Of a DNA stretch of 64,000 nucleotides, positions 24,293-36,604 are shown in pieces (the stretch's first letter is position 1; every line of letters starts with the position of its first letter). Source of the stretch: Eretmocerus hayati (lineage: Eukaryota; Arthropoda; Insecta; Hymenoptera; Aphelinidae); contig CM056742.1 in the NCBI GenBank assembly GCA_029851415.1, positions 156,555,121 to 156,619,120 on the forward strand. Reading direction: 5' to 3'. A program made the position numbers and the translations under genes. The notes beneath the pieces were generated by a model. The model did no database searches. It was not told the origin of the DNA and saw nothing but the letters and a program-made list of their open reading frames with translations.

Positions 24293-25370
24293 GTGAGCTC
24301 AAGTTTGAAGCGAAAAAAATTGAATGATTGGCCAACAATTACAGGAGTTTCACATTGTATTAAGAATAATTGACAAGTGATTCAATCGTTGACGACAAAA
24401 TTTCGTACATTTGATGGTATGAAAAATTGGACATAACCTTTCCTCTTTTACATCATGGATTCACATCACGCATGAATATACGGTGCGAAAAATTAACTAC
24501 GAAGTGATTTTTTATTTTATTCGTCATGATAAATCTGTTGAATTTATCATGCCAGAGAGATATGATATCTGAAACTCGAATTCAGGCACTTGCATTTCAT
24601 TTTACGTATACTCGATTTTCTGCTGATTTATTACAACTTGCTTGTACTTTTATGTACGATTTGAAGCAAAATCAATTTTGATCAACCTGTTGAAACTTTA
24701 TCGCAATTCCCGCGATAATATGTTATCACTCTGTTTAAATCAAGCAGATCGGTTGACATTACAGTCCTTGATCCAAAATTATTTTTGACACCTCAAGAGA
24801 TCTCGAGCATTGCGGCGTTATTATTATGGCGAATTGAGATGCTATTTGGTCAATCAAGACCTTTTGCAAGCACCGGTATCACCATTGTGACGAAGAGCTT
24901 CGATATTTATTATTCTTGATACAAAGCAAGGAAAGTTCCCCGAACTAGGAGAAAATGAAAACGGCCAAAATGAAAAGAACATCCCAGACTATGGAGCTCA
25001 GAAAATGTAATCGGGAAACCCTGCCAGACGCTGTGTGAAACTGAATTTTCCTTCGAAGCTAGAAACACAGAGTTTCTTTTTTTCTCACACCTCGTCCATC
25101 AACTTTTTCAAATTTCCATCTTTCCTCATCCCATTTGTCACCTAAAACTTTATTCCCATTACTCATCCATCGTCTCTTCCTTTGAAATTTCTTTCACGAT
25201 TCAATCTTTCCACTCACTCACGCGGATAACATTCCATTCTCCACGTGCTATAATTCACTGTCCAAGGCAAGGAGAAAATTTGACCCTCGAAAGAAGACAG
25301 AGAGAAGAGGGACGCGTGTGGAGACGCGCTATTTCCATTCGCAAAATTGAAAAAGACGTTTTGTCTTTTA

Positions 25371-25397
25371 CGAGAAGCAACGTTTTGTTGCTTCTCG
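25371..25397. repeat. Short perfect hairpin
   Basis: CGAGAAGCAAC and GTTGCTTCTCG form an 11-bp perfect stem around a five-base loop (25382-25386). It sits at the upstream edge of a long pyrimidine-rich stretch (about 25400-25570). It is short for a microRNA precursor; function unknown. Confidence 0.6.
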
Positions 25398-26574
25398 CAC
25401 GTTCGCGAACTTATACTCTCTCAAGCCATCAAACATATCTTCCTCTTCACTATACCTTACACACTCTTACAATAATTTTCATGTTTCTTGTCTCCATCTT
25501 TCATCCAATTGACTCACATCTCTTATATACATCTTACTCTCTCTTTCACACTATGTGTGCATTTCTTTCTATATATCACTACAATCTCTCAGATAGCATG
25601 CGCGAAAATGCCTTTTTGCTGGCTCTGACTCGCAATTTTCTTGGACGAAATCCAATATTCTCATATTTAGTGATGGCCATCGTTGTCGTACAGTAAAAAT
25701 CTACAGCAGCGCGGTGTGTAACACAAAAAAAATGTAAAAAATTCGAACGTTGCCAGAGAACCAGTCGATTTTTCATCATTCGAACAAACGCAAATTTGCT
25801 CTTTTCTGCGTTGTTGTTGTCTGTTTCTCGAATTGGCTCTTGCCATTATTCCTGTCGCTGTTTCCGTTCACTCGGCCTTCCTTTCGACCATCATACATAC
25901 AGTCAAAATCCACTTTTCAATAAATTTTATAGATGCGGGTATGTATGTATAGATAGGTGGATAGATAGATGAAGAGGGCTCTTTGAAAACGAGGGATTAC
26001 ACGCATATCGAAGGGCAAAGGAGGGAGAGAAAGAAGAAAACGATTTTCTATCAAAAGCTTGCGCGCGCAAGCACAATTTGCTGTTCTATTGTGCCGTCGT
26101 CCGACAACGATATCGCTCGAGGCTCTACGCAGTTTCCGCGTGAATATACATACATATATCATTGTGAGCATCGATTGGCTATCCTTCTCTCTTGATCGAC
26201 GCAATTGATAAGCTTTATGGCCCATTGAAATCCACAAGCTTTATAGTACGTACGAGTACTGGTTGTCGAATGAGTACGTCCTTGAAATTTTACGAAAGCT
26301 CTCGTGCAAGCTCGATTACGAGTTGTCTCACTTTCGTAAATTTGCGAGAGTTGATGATCGATTTGAAGATACTCACATAATCAATATACTGTCATTCAAA
26401 GTTTGTGAATTTTTTATTAATTTATTGGTGTCTGTTCATGAACCTAGACTTTACTTCATCCCCGTCGTTCTTTCATTTTAACGTCAAGTGTAAATACCAT
26501 CATGGAGGATATGGAATTCCAAATTACGTTTATCAGTTAGAGAATGCTCTCGACCTTTTAAAAAGCGATGGTGG

Positions 26575-26903
26575 CGTCTCTAGTGGTTAAATTAGTATAT
26601 TGCCAATAACAATTTCTAAAAACAAAGGAAACGAAAACCAATAGCACCGCGCCCTGCGGATTATTTTTCCACAAATTTTAAGAGAGTTTCGTCGAAGTCG
26701 GTGCACAATTGAGCTCATTAAATTGCGGGAAAAATTCAACAACGCTGAAAAAAGTCCCCGCAACTTTGTGAGCTCAATATTGCACCGATCTCAATAAACT
26801 TTTTTCTAAATTTGTAAAAAAATAATCCACAGGACGTGGCACTATTAGTTTCCTTTTTTTTTTTAATTATTATTGGCAATATACCAATTTGACCGCCAGC
26901 ACC
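26575..26903. mobile_element. Palindromic MITE, TATATTGCCAATA ends
   Basis: The two sides are inverted copies. GGTTAAATTAGTATATTGCC on the left matches GGTCAAATTGGTATATTGCC read on the minus strand from the right. Inner arms include GGTGCACAATTGAGCTC against GAGCTCAATATTGCACC, and AATAATCCACAGG pairs with CCTGCGGATTATT. It is about 330 bp, without a coding frame. Confidence 0.7.
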
Positions 26904-27795
26904 ACCACAGCTTTTCTGATCAAAACTCAGCTAGATCATCAGATCTTTTCGAATTTTTTATCGCTCACGTTTTTTTCGAACTCACCGTCAATTTCAATTG
27001 TAGACACAAATTGAGTCGAAAGGCATGCTTCACATCCAAATTCCAATTAGTAAGATGAAAAATCCAAAAGTACATTGCGTTCGTTCATCCTGAACATGTT
27101 TTCATTCTCATCATACGGGAAAATTTTGCTGGTTAAAAGTTTGAGACGAGTTGTCGAAGTCAATCATTCAGTCAATTAGTCAGATAAACAATGTCTCAAT
27201 TTTTGCTGTATAATTGCGATAAATTGTTGGCAGCTGGTCCAAAGGAATGAGAAAAAATTTCAAAAGTACCTGGTGCTCTCAGTAATATACTTTAGTAATC
27301 AACGATTGTTCACATTATTAAAGGCCTTATGCGTCGTTTTTCAATGCCAAACGTATGGATAAAAAAAGCTTTTCATCCCAATATTTCAACCGGAACATTG
27401 TTGAAAACTGAGCAAGTTAGCAAAGGTTGTTTGATAAATGAATATACATACAAAATGCATGAGTGTGGCCCTCTAGATATGTATACTGAAAATCGCCGAA
27501 AATTGTATGCGAGCCTCAGTGAATAAAAGGAGTGGGGAAACCTTGAACGAATCATGGGCTCCGGTCCAAGTGAGCTCGTCAAAATCCCCACTATTCGGAG
27601 CTTGCAAGCTCTCCTCCGATAAATTGAGACGATGATGATTTCAAGAAGCTCTGAAAGTGCCGAGCATGGCCACTGACCGCTAATTATCATCGACATCAAC
27701 CGAATTCCTCTACACGTATTCATAATTTGACCATCATCACATTGCCAAAATTGTACATCCGACAGATACTTCTTGGTAATCAAAAACGTTGACGT

Positions 27796-27810
27796 GGGGG
27801 GGGGGGGGGG
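27796..27810. repeat. Poly-G tract, 15 G
   Basis: An uninterrupted run of 15 G in intron 1, likely length-variable. Confidence 0.85.
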
Positions 27811-29020
27811 ATAGCCAAAATCGTCGCTTTTCCGCTATGCTTTTCAGGAAAATATAGCATCAACTATGCCGCTGACTCATCGGATACTGCCTCGGCTAGT
27901 TTGCTCGTTTACCTTAGAAATATCGGAAGTTGCAACGTTTGCTCAGAGTTTCAAGCTCTGTATAGTTATTATAAATGTAGATGGGCAGTTTCTCCGAGGT
28001 CCTCTTCCAACTTACCCTCTTGGCCATCCAGTTTGGTTTGTTGACTTAACGGTTATGCGCCGAGGTACAAGATTAAATAACTAATAGGAAATTTTCTGAT
28101 CCATTTGACTTAGATATACGATGTATAGACTCTCTCACGATCTTTGAATTTATGAAGCGTTAAGCTAGTTTGGGAATGTGGCACAGTTTTACGAGATATT
28201 CACTAGCCTAACAAACGGAAATATCGCAAAGAGTAAAGATTTGACGAGTCTCTAGAATCCGGTGAGCTTATGTAGGCGTTTTTAGAATTTGCTTTTTTGC
28301 AGTGAACAAAGTTCTTGTTCGTAATCATTCCAAACTACACCGGATTAGTGAATTTTTCGTGTTTAATCTTAAAAATGACGAACGTGTTTTGTTGTCAATT
28401 CTAGAAAAACTGGCCAGTTTTCTTATCTATCCTCTGAATTATTCCTTGACATTCATCCCTGATGAAATTGAGATGAGCGAATTTGAAGGTTTAATAACCT
28501 CAATCTTTACTTCTTGCAATGTCACCGATCTCTTGATAAAATTAAAGTCTTTTGAGTTCGTGTATCCAACTTTTTGTCAGTTATGATTTTCAGTTATTTC
28601 ACAATTTTAAAAGGAACTCACCGATACCCAACTATAGTGAGTGATATCTCGTTAACTACCAAAATATTTGGTATACCTGCTCTGAAATTTGAGAAACCAT
28701 TCGAATAGATCGTCGACTGGTTTCAATATCTTCCAATCGAAAGATATCACTATGACAAGTATCGATCCATTCAAAAAAAGTCCAGTTTGAGCTGTCATGC
28801 TGCGATGATATTGGAAAAACCTGTGGGCCAAAGCCAACTTTCAAAAATATCTCTGTCTAACATCAGAGCAGGAGTCTCCAAAATTAGAAAAAAGGAAGCC
28901 TTGTGAGGCTACCAGAACAAAGATGCCACGTGCAACGCCTTTGATCCTAAAAAACACGAGTTTCTGGAAAAATTTTTGAAAAGGGAAAGTTAGGAATATC
29001 CGTGGTTTTCCTACTTTCAG

Positions 29021-29281
29021 AGCCTAAAAAGGACAAAAATGAACAGAGTAATGGAACCAGCAATGGATTCGTGTCTTCCACTGGTAGCAATAACGGTGGA
29101 CTGGTACAGCATCAGCAACCTCAGCAGCAACAACATCAGCATCAGAAGCCGAGCAGACCGACAACTCTTGACACATCGTCGACGAGGATTGGCAACAGAC
29201 GGCTCAATAATGTCAACAATTGTCCACCCCGCGTCCTCGTTAACGATCGAAAGCCCCATTTCGCCGAGGAGACCTTGACAG
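29021..29281 (+). CDS. Phactr: Phactr coding exon 2, residues 90-176
   Basis: The acceptor is TTTTCCTACTTTCAG/AG and the donor GACAG/GTTAGG. The exon is 261 nt and enters and leaves in phase 1, so it can be skipped without breaking the frame. It encodes a Ser/Asn/Gln-rich linker: EPKKDKNEQSNG, then a QHQQPQQQQHQHQ run, then basic and polar sequence (GNRRLNNVNNCPPRV). No domain is recognised. Phactr proteins have long disordered linkers between the N-terminal and C-terminal RPELs, and this fits that role. The phase match on both sides is the main evidence that it belongs to the gene. Confidence 0.75.
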
Positions 29282-30502
29282 GTTAGGGCTCTCTGCTCGA
29301 CATCCGGACCTTGCTTAGACGTGCAATTTTGTGCAAGCAGTGCAGGGACTTCTGGAATGTGTTATCTTTGATAAAAATTTCTTTCAAAATGTCTTTGAAG
29401 AGAATTTTTCACTGAAATTTGAATCTATAGAAAAAGTCCTTCCGTGATGGTTCGATACTTTGCAAGTGTTGATGAGATACACATTCCACGAGTTCAGTTA
29501 TACAAATTGTATGATTGCTTATGATCTAAGCTTTTTTTGCCTCTCGGTTGATTGGTTGCGTTTGGTTTGATTAACATTGAGTTTTTATTGTGTGTGTTCT
29601 TATTTAACCACATCTGAAATTGGATGAAATGGAAGGAACATTTTTGAATAAAGCTTTTCTCAGTATCATGATTGAACACGAAGATATTCTGAACAGAGAT
29701 CAGCCTAAATTTCTGCTCAAGTGCCTTGTATCAAAAATATGAAAAATAAAAATGTGTCTGGAGCACTAGTTTCCAAGTGATTTGGAACAACTATTGTTCT
29801 GAAAATGTATGGTGTAAATTGGCAGCCTGGCTCAATTTAGAAGCCGAATAATTTTCTGGTATTGCAACTTTACTCAGTAGTTCGAAAAAGTGCAATGAGT
29901 TCAAACGCCGAGTTTCCGCCCGCACGGTTGTCACATGAATCATTGATGTGTTGGTTGCCAATTTTTTTGAAATGTTATCGTTGTTTTTTTTTATGCGATA
30001 CCTATGTTACTATAAACTGCGATTCAATATCAGGATGTTTATGGCGGAATTAATTTATATGCCAGCTTGTAATGCTTATATTCCATACACAGTAAAATTT
30101 GGGAATGTCTCTGAGAAATAAAATGTCTGTGATGGTTTGGTTTTGAGTTGCCATGATCAATATACCCTTTGCCGTCTTAATGTCTCACTCCATTAACCCA
30201 CATGAGTTTGCAACTCACTAACACGGCGATTTCCAAAACCCTCTCACCTGGAAAATCTCACAACTGCCGTAAGAATTGATCAGTGGAATAATCCTCCCAG
30301 ATCAACTTCAGTGCTTTCGTCGGAGAAATGCTCATTTCGAACAAGGAACTCGCAATCACACGCTTCATAAGTTTTGCCATTTCTGACTCCCTCTTATCTA
30401 CTTAATACCCCTTATGAAAGCTTATCCAGTGTAAAGAAAATCTCAACAAAAAAAAAAATAACGAGAAAAGCTAATCAGATTGATTTTCAATTTTTGTTGT
30501 AG
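29282..30502 (+). other. Phactr intron 2
   Basis: It starts GTTAGG and ends AATTTTTGTTGTAG. It is 1.2 kb of AT-rich sequence and I see nothing else in it. Confidence 0.75.
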
Positions 30503-30718
30503 CGGACAAAGGAGGTCTCCATTCAAACGCAGACGAGCAGCAAGTGATAGAAAGATGCTATCCTCAGAGCCTGGTTCTTTCGGAGCTTCCGGAGCCGCCG
30601 ATACCGCTGAGCGAAATCGGCCCTATTCCACCTCCACCCATGTTCAGCTCGCCCAGCCCGACTATGCTCGTCAAACAGTGGCAGCAGCAGCCGTCGCAGC
30701 TCGAGGTCGACGATGACG
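30503..30718 (+). CDS. Phactr: Phactr coding exon 3, residues 177-248, Pro-rich segment
   Basis: The exon encodes LVLSELPEPPIPLSEIGPI followed by PPPPMFSSPSP, a Pro-rich block that I recognise as typical of Phactr proteins, then VKQWQQQPSQLEVDDD. The acceptor follows TTTTTGTTGTAG and the donor is GACG/GTAATT. It is 216 nt and phase 1 at both ends, so like exon 2 it is a symmetric cassette. Other frames through this exon are open but read as shadows. Confidence 0.9.
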
Positions 30719-32499
30719 GTAATTCAATGCTAGTCTCACTTTTGATGGCTTCATCCTTTCGTAAATTTTCTGCAAACTCGATGAATAGTCCTTTCTCGAT
30801 TCTATCTTTTTAGTCGTTTAGAGTTGCAAGTACCAAACATTACTCGTTGACAATTTGCGTCGGAGGCGTAATTGAAAATTTTTTGACAATTCCATGTTGT
30901 GTGATGCAAATTTTAGAGGTGATACTGATTTTGCTGCTTGGATATGAAACTGGCAAACAAATTGTCGAGTTGGACCCTGCCTTTTCTAAAAAAAGTGTAC
31001 CTGACACTATAACAGACTTTCCCTCTACTTTTTCGTTTCCTAAAAAATATATTCGTCCAAAAGTACACAACTTTTCATCACAGTGTGTACGTAGCGCGTT
31101 TATTTTGATACGACCTCATAACACTGAAACCAAATTTCTTTAAAATACATGTAAATTGATGAATATTTCAATCAGTTTGGAAATCGAGCATCTAAATCCT
31201 ACGAAGAAACGCAGTTACTGAATTTCGCTTTCGTACCAAAATAACTAGGATAATTGTTTCCTCTTCGTGGGAAGATTGTTGCGCCCTCTAAGAGCCTGTC
31301 CGCAAATGACGACCCTATCATGTGATCGCTCAATGCCACAATGTCATGCCATCGCGTGATGCGGGGCCAGCCAACTTTGTGCAATTCTATGTCTTTCTTA
31401 CGGGAAATAGAAATCTTGATTCTTATCGCAACTCCTAGGTGGCGCACAACGACGATCCTTACTTATCACACGAAAAATATGAAACTCCACGAAATCGGCT
31501 TGCCATCCGCAAGGTAAATCTTCGGATCTTGGGAGAGTAACGACTCCTCCGCCCCAGTCTTCAGCTCCAGCACGTTTGCCTCTGTGCGTATTATGAGTCC
31601 TGGGCGGCATCTTGGATCGCTTCAGGACTCCCGCATTTTCGGAAGCTCTCTTGAATCTTACATATTTACTCTACTTCTATTTCTTCCTTCCTTCTTCTGG
31701 GACTATAACTTCCGGGTCGGCTTCCTCGGGGAAGGGGTTTTAGTCAGTAAGTACCCGAGTTTTTTGGGTGAATCCGACATCACCCACACTCTTATCCGTG
31801 TCTGTGAAGATTCCCGGTACCGACCTACTCTGATAAGGAAAAAAACTGCTGGCCCCGCACTGCGCAAAAACATGGCATTGCGGGTTGGCAGGGTGCGATC
31901 GCATGGCAATGTCGTTATTTGTGGACAGGCTGTAAGGATTGACTCGCACATCAAGGTGGAGAAGTAAGTTTCGTTCTTCGGATTCAAAATTGAGCTTGGT
32001 ACACTTCTCTATGGAGTTAATTGTTCAGCTTTGAAAGACAACTTCGATGATTCTACACTGTTTTGATCATCAAACTTATCATGAGCCCTTAATCACTGGA
32101 TGGAACTTGAAGATCAAGAGTAAACCGAGAAACTTTATAGTTAGCGTAAGATATCGAGAAGATTTTATTTTTCACAGCAAATTGAACTGTTATCGCTGAA
32201 CCGCTAAATAGTGATTGTGATCCACAAAATCGATAGATCATCATGTTTAAACTCGGAACAAGATCAAATTCATTCTTCACGTGTTACTCCATTCCAAATT
32301 AACAATTTTATAGAAAATCGAAATTTGGAATCAATCAGTAGCACCCGATGAAATTTAGGTGTCTCAAAACAACTTAAAAGCAGTAATCCCGAATCAAAGA
32401 TCACGAATATCTCTTATATTGTATCTAACCAAAAGAACTCCCTCAGATGAAGCTAATTAAAATTACTTCCAATACAATGTGGAACTTGTCTTTTCACAG
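30719..32499 (+). other. Phactr intron 3
   Basis: It starts GTAATT and ends CTTTTCACAG. It holds the foldback element at 31288-31940; otherwise I see nothing in it. Confidence 0.8.
31288..31940. mobile_element. Foldback element, AGCCTGTCCGC ends
   Basis: The left end (AGAGCCTGTCCGCAAATGAC, 31289 on) is matched in inverted orientation by the right end (TCGTTATTTGTGGACAGGCT, ending about 31932). Homology continues inward for about 90 bp to GGGGCCAGC on both sides. The block is richer in G+C than the flanking intron. Open frames of 70-127 codons occur on both strands but resemble nothing I know. Confidence 0.6.
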
Positions 32500-32704
32500 A
32501 CGACGAGGAGCTGGACGTGGACGAGGAGGATATAAACACAACGCGGGTAGAGGCTATCCCTGCAAAGGAGCCAAAATTCCACGCGATGCCTCTAAAAAGT
32601 GCGTTGAAGAAAAAGGGTGGCAGTGGTCCCGGAACGCCCCAGAGTACGCCTACCCAGGAGGTCAGGCCGCTTACGTTGCGCCAGGAACTGCACGCCTCCT
32701 TCAA
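32500..32704 (+). CDS. Phactr: Phactr coding exon 4, residues 249-317
   Basis: The exon starts after CTTTTCACAG and ends TTCAA/GTACGT. It encodes an acidic stretch (DDEELDVDEED), then PKFHAMPLKSALKKKGGSG, a basic block of the LKSALKKK type seen in Phactr proteins, then PGTPQSTPTQEVRPLTLRQE. Phase changes from 1 to 2. The two other long frames over the same bases are shadows. Splice phases fit exons 3 and 5 exactly. Confidence 0.88.
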
Positions 32705-35700
32705 GTACGTTACAAAATATAATACATAACCTTCATCATCAGTTTGTCCTTCCTCTAGGCTCTAATCTCACCTTGCAACGCCACTCATCACCAGAGCAGT
32801 TGGATACTCTTGTACGTGCACCAGTACTATCTATACTGTGTAATAGTCCTGAATGTGATGATGCTGGTGCCGACTGCTCTGCTGCTGCGTCTCACTCCGT
32901 CATATCGATCGTTATTCTCGCGCGTGCTATACACCGATATAACTCCTGTCTTTTACAGAAAATGTTGTGTACTATTTGAACGTACATCATTTTACTTTTC
33001 AGTGTATCGTTGTTAAGAGTCATCCGGTGGATGAATTTAATGGATCGTTAGAGAAAATGAGTCGTGTCTTGAATCAAGCTTTTCTTCATTTCGTATGCCA
33101 TCAAATTGGCCTCAAAACTAGGTAACTTTGGTACAGTGAGTGCAACTTTGGTACACCTTGACTTCCAAAAATGACTTCCACAGTTGCGTTCGGCAAGGTA
33201 AACGATTCTATCGCTCTGAAACCTATTCTCCCCTCTTGGCACGCGCATAAACAAAGTGTTGAGCCACCATAGATCCCGCGTGAACGATTGTACTCATTTA
33301 TTGGAGCTTTTTCCAAAATGGCTGATTTAGCAGCGATACGCGAGTGGTCCAGTTAGTATATGTGGCAAGAATTGTTCCGGAACGAACTACGGGTGTATAA
33401 TGCTACATTTTCATCACATATATCACCATATTGGAAAAACCATCGTTACATTAGAGTATTTACAGCATTTGGAATTTCAATGAATGAACAAGGGGAAAAA
33501 ATAAAAAAAAAGTGTACCAAAGTTACCCCACTCTAGGTAAGAAGCATGAGGATAGGGTAACTCCAGTACAACTTTCTATGACAGCTTCTTTTCATCCCAT
33601 CTTGAGTCGAGTGATGGTCTATGAGGTTTCAAAAAGTTTCAAACAGCTTAGACTCGTAGTGGGTGAAATTAGAATATTTTGTAAGTGTACCAAAGTTGGC
33701 CGGTCGGGGTCTAACTTTGGTACACTTACAAAACTGCCAATAGCTCCAGCTTAGACACATCGAATTGAACTTTGTAGCTTGCCAATCGGAAGCTGAGACT
33801 GTAAGCTTTAGATTGACTACTAATTGATGTGAGTTCTGTCAATGTGTGTTGAAATGCCGAGCCAAACAAAGTAAAGAGCAACGAAATCGTACCAAAATTA
33901 TTATCCAATTCGACGGTAATACAAGTTTTTTGAGTTGAAAAATATGGTGATGTCTTCCTTGACTAGAATCGTGGTATGGAATTTATATCGTAGACCTTCT
34001 CTGAAGGTATTAATATTTTCAAGAGGAAATTTCACCCAGTTTTTGATGATCTGATTGAAAAATGGAATATTATTTACGATGGTAACTCGTACTTGTCGAA
34101 ATCGTCATTGAGAGGAATTTTTCTGTGGAGGCATAGATACAGTGCAAACATAACTTTTCAAAGGTATCTTGCTTCTTCTCAGGAGTGGATCACACTCAAG
34201 ATGAAAGAGTACATCATGGTATCTGTTTTCATTAGAAGAATAATTATTGAGGGGAATGTAGGTTCAGCTTAACACATAAAAATGTCTTCAAGCGCGTGAT
34301 TTGCACACAAAATCCCTTTAAATTTATGGCAGGGTCGTAGATCTCCTTTGTCGAATGAGAAAATTATTTCCCAGATTCCAACTCGAGAAAATCCGTTACT
34401 TTTGAATTTTGGTACTCTCGGATTTACCGAAAAGAATGAAGGGAAGGGTTCCTAATGAACTTCCTCAAAATTGAACATTCCGAACGCATTTTCATAACGC
34501 TCGTTACACCAAAGGGCTGGTTAAACTTTGTTCCGCTCGTGTAATCGAATCATCGTTAACTGCGTGGATTGTTACGGATGAATATTCATCCATGCCTTAC
34601 CCCTGATGATGCGGCAAAATTTCAATCCACCGAGAGAAGTACGGCGAAGCGGACGAGTTTTACCTCATTTGCAACTTTGTAATATGCTCTCTATTTCCGG
34701 CAAACTGAGCAGAAATATAGGCCCTTTGACTCGTTAACCACTTACATAAGGTCGGAACTTTTCGACTACAATTTTATCTTCCTTTGGCAACTGTTGGATC
34801 TATATATTATTCTATTTGCAATTATTTTTCATTTTTTCACTTGGTCCCTCTGCCTAACATTTCACTTGATACTTTCAGAGCTCACACCAGTAATCACCAA
34901 ATTGGAGTTTTATTTAAACATTTTCTCAGACTACCATAGAACACTGTCATTTTCATCGTATCATGAATCGCTAGCTTCTTTCACATTAATTCGAATAATA
35001 TTGGTCATTTGGATCTCATCACTTGAGAATTTTTACTGTAATACTCAGTCGAGGACCGGATGATTGATAACAACCGCATCCAACTTGACCTTGAGAGATT
35101 CGCCCGTATAATCGCCATTTCTCAACCACCACTCTCAAGGTCAAGCGCTACGCGATATTAGGATGATTAATCTTCAACCGCAGCAGCCACTTCTGCGTGC
35201 AAAATCGCGAAAGATGCATTTTAGCAGGGATTAGGAAAAATGTGAAAAATTATGATGTCGTCTTATCGGTTTGCCCATTTGCTCTTTTCGCAATCATTAG
35301 TAAAACGAGAAAACGTCTTATGTTTCAGAGAACCTCATTTGAGGAGGAGAGGACGGTAATTGACATTTTATTGAAACTGATATGTTCTTGTACCCGTATA
35401 TAACTGCTTCACATATGTGGCCCTTTCAAATCCAAGCATGAACGATTATATTCAGTACTTTTTGAGTATCTGAAAAAACCCAGACTGAGAATGTTATATA
35501 CAGGCCTGGCTATATATCGAACGTTATGATTCACTTCCGAGTGAAACGCTGTAAGCATGGAAAATTACAGAGACTCGGCCGCAATTACCGACTACTATTA
35601 TGTGTCAAAGCACCCTAGCAATGATTGAAGGTTGTGTAGGACTCACTAGCAACGGGAGGAATTTTATCCTTGGATCGCAGATCCTCGCCGAAGTTTTGTT

Positions 35701-36458
35701 ACAAAACTGCAACAAAATTTTAGTGAGGATCTCTGTTCAATGGGCTCTCTGTCCGAAGATCAGCCCAAAAATGTGAGATTTCCTCAGTTTTTTATATCCT
35801 AGGTGGTATCATTGTATAAGTCATTTTGACTAGTTTGGGGTTCCGAAACCCAAATCCTGCCTTGTAAGCATATAATATTATATTTGAGAGATTATTTTAT
35901 GAATCGATTGATCGTTCGCCTCTCGCGTAAGAGCTTTAAATCCATTTGAATGATAGATCTCACCGATTGATAATTATCATTCCACTAGAAACCTGAAATT
36001 CTGATAGAATTTCTAAAACTATTCAAATTCAATGAATTGATGAGTCAGTAATATCGTAGTATCGGAGACAGAATTCCGTACCACCAAGTAAATGCATATA
36101 GATCGCCAGCGCAAATGAGTAATTCATGAGTTTCCGAAATCTTGTGCTCTGTCCTGCACAACCTTCAAGTTCATCTTGAAATCTTCAAATCTATAAGAGG
36201 ATTCACAATTATTTTTACGTAATATGCATCATCCCCTTTCAATAGCGCATCCTTCATCACTCATTCATTAGATCGTAAGATCATAACCATTAGCATTTTG
36301 CATTTATGTCACCCAAAAGCCACTTTTCAATCAATATTTCAAGAGCTAAAAGTACCCCTATTGTTTTGCAAAGCATCAAACGAATAAAAGCTGAGTTCTA
36401 CATACACATGTTGTAGAGTGGAATACTGATTCCTTAATACGGCTTATTTGATTTGCAG
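32705..36458 (+). other. Phactr intron 4
   Basis: It starts GTACGT and ends TTTGATTTGCAG. It contains the GTACCAAAGTTAC-family element at 33121-33905. The remaining sequence (about 33.9-36.4 kb) is ordinary AT-rich intron in which I see nothing else. Confidence 0.8.
33121..33905. mobile_element. Non-autonomous element, GTACCAAAGTTAC family, copy 1
   Basis: The left end reads GGTAACTTTGGTACAGTGAG followed by a second GCAACTTTGGTACACC. Internal GTACCAAAGTTACCCC and GTACCAAAGTTGGCC units recur near 33513 and 33689. The right end is near AATCGTACCAAAATTA. A copy in opposite orientation occupies 63075-63895 and shares TTGGCTCGGCATTTCAA and the GTACTCATTTATTGGAGCTT region. No transposase frame is seen. 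Confidence 0.7.
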
Positions 36459-36604
36459 TGCTCGTCCCGGGAGGTTTAGCTCGCCAGTACGCAGCAATAT
36501 GGAGAACAAGGAGAACACAAGACCGTACGTCATACGAGAGGATTCAGATACGGATTCGGGTGATGGACAGGTTCTGTATAGGGATGATTACGACGACGAC
36601 AACA
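36459..36604 (+). CDS. Phactr: Phactr coding exon 5, residues 317-365, acidic segment
   Basis: The exon follows TTTGATTTGCAG and ends AACA/GTGAGT. It encodes RPGRFSSPVRSN, then ENTRPYVIREDSDTDSGDGQ and VLYRDDYDDDN. The PYV-REDSDTD-DGQVLYRD pattern is typical of Phactr proteins just before the C-terminal RPEL array. Phase in is 2, phase out is 1, matching exons 4 and 6. Confidence 0.93.

Larger units (their letters stand above)
662..29020 (+). other. Phactr intron 1 (28.4 kb), repeat-rich
   Basis: The intron starts GTGAGG and ends TTTCCTACTTTCAG. I see no further Phactr exon and no other convincing gene in it; open frames are short, unlike known proteins, and many fall in repeats. It carries many of the window's repeats, listed separately. 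Stretches without a listed feature (1.45-3.7, 8.2-13.5, 16-18.6, 19.5-21.4, 22.8-24.1, 24.4-26.5 and 27-29 kb) look like ordinary AT-rich intron. Pockets with more CpG and mixed composition near 9.23-9.42, 10.3-10.7, 17.1-17.4, 20.4-20.8, 22.85-23.05 and 25.3-26.2 kb could be enhancers or alternative promoters; that is inference only. Confidence 0.6.

Noticed and set aside
25280..25696. 138-codon + strand frame
   Set aside because: It arises from a pyrimidine-rich stretch with no stop codons; the translation is Ser/Leu/Phe-rich and unlike any known protein.
27373..27783. 136-codon minus-strand frame in intron 1
   Set aside because: No domain, no plausible splice context, and composition like the surrounding intron.
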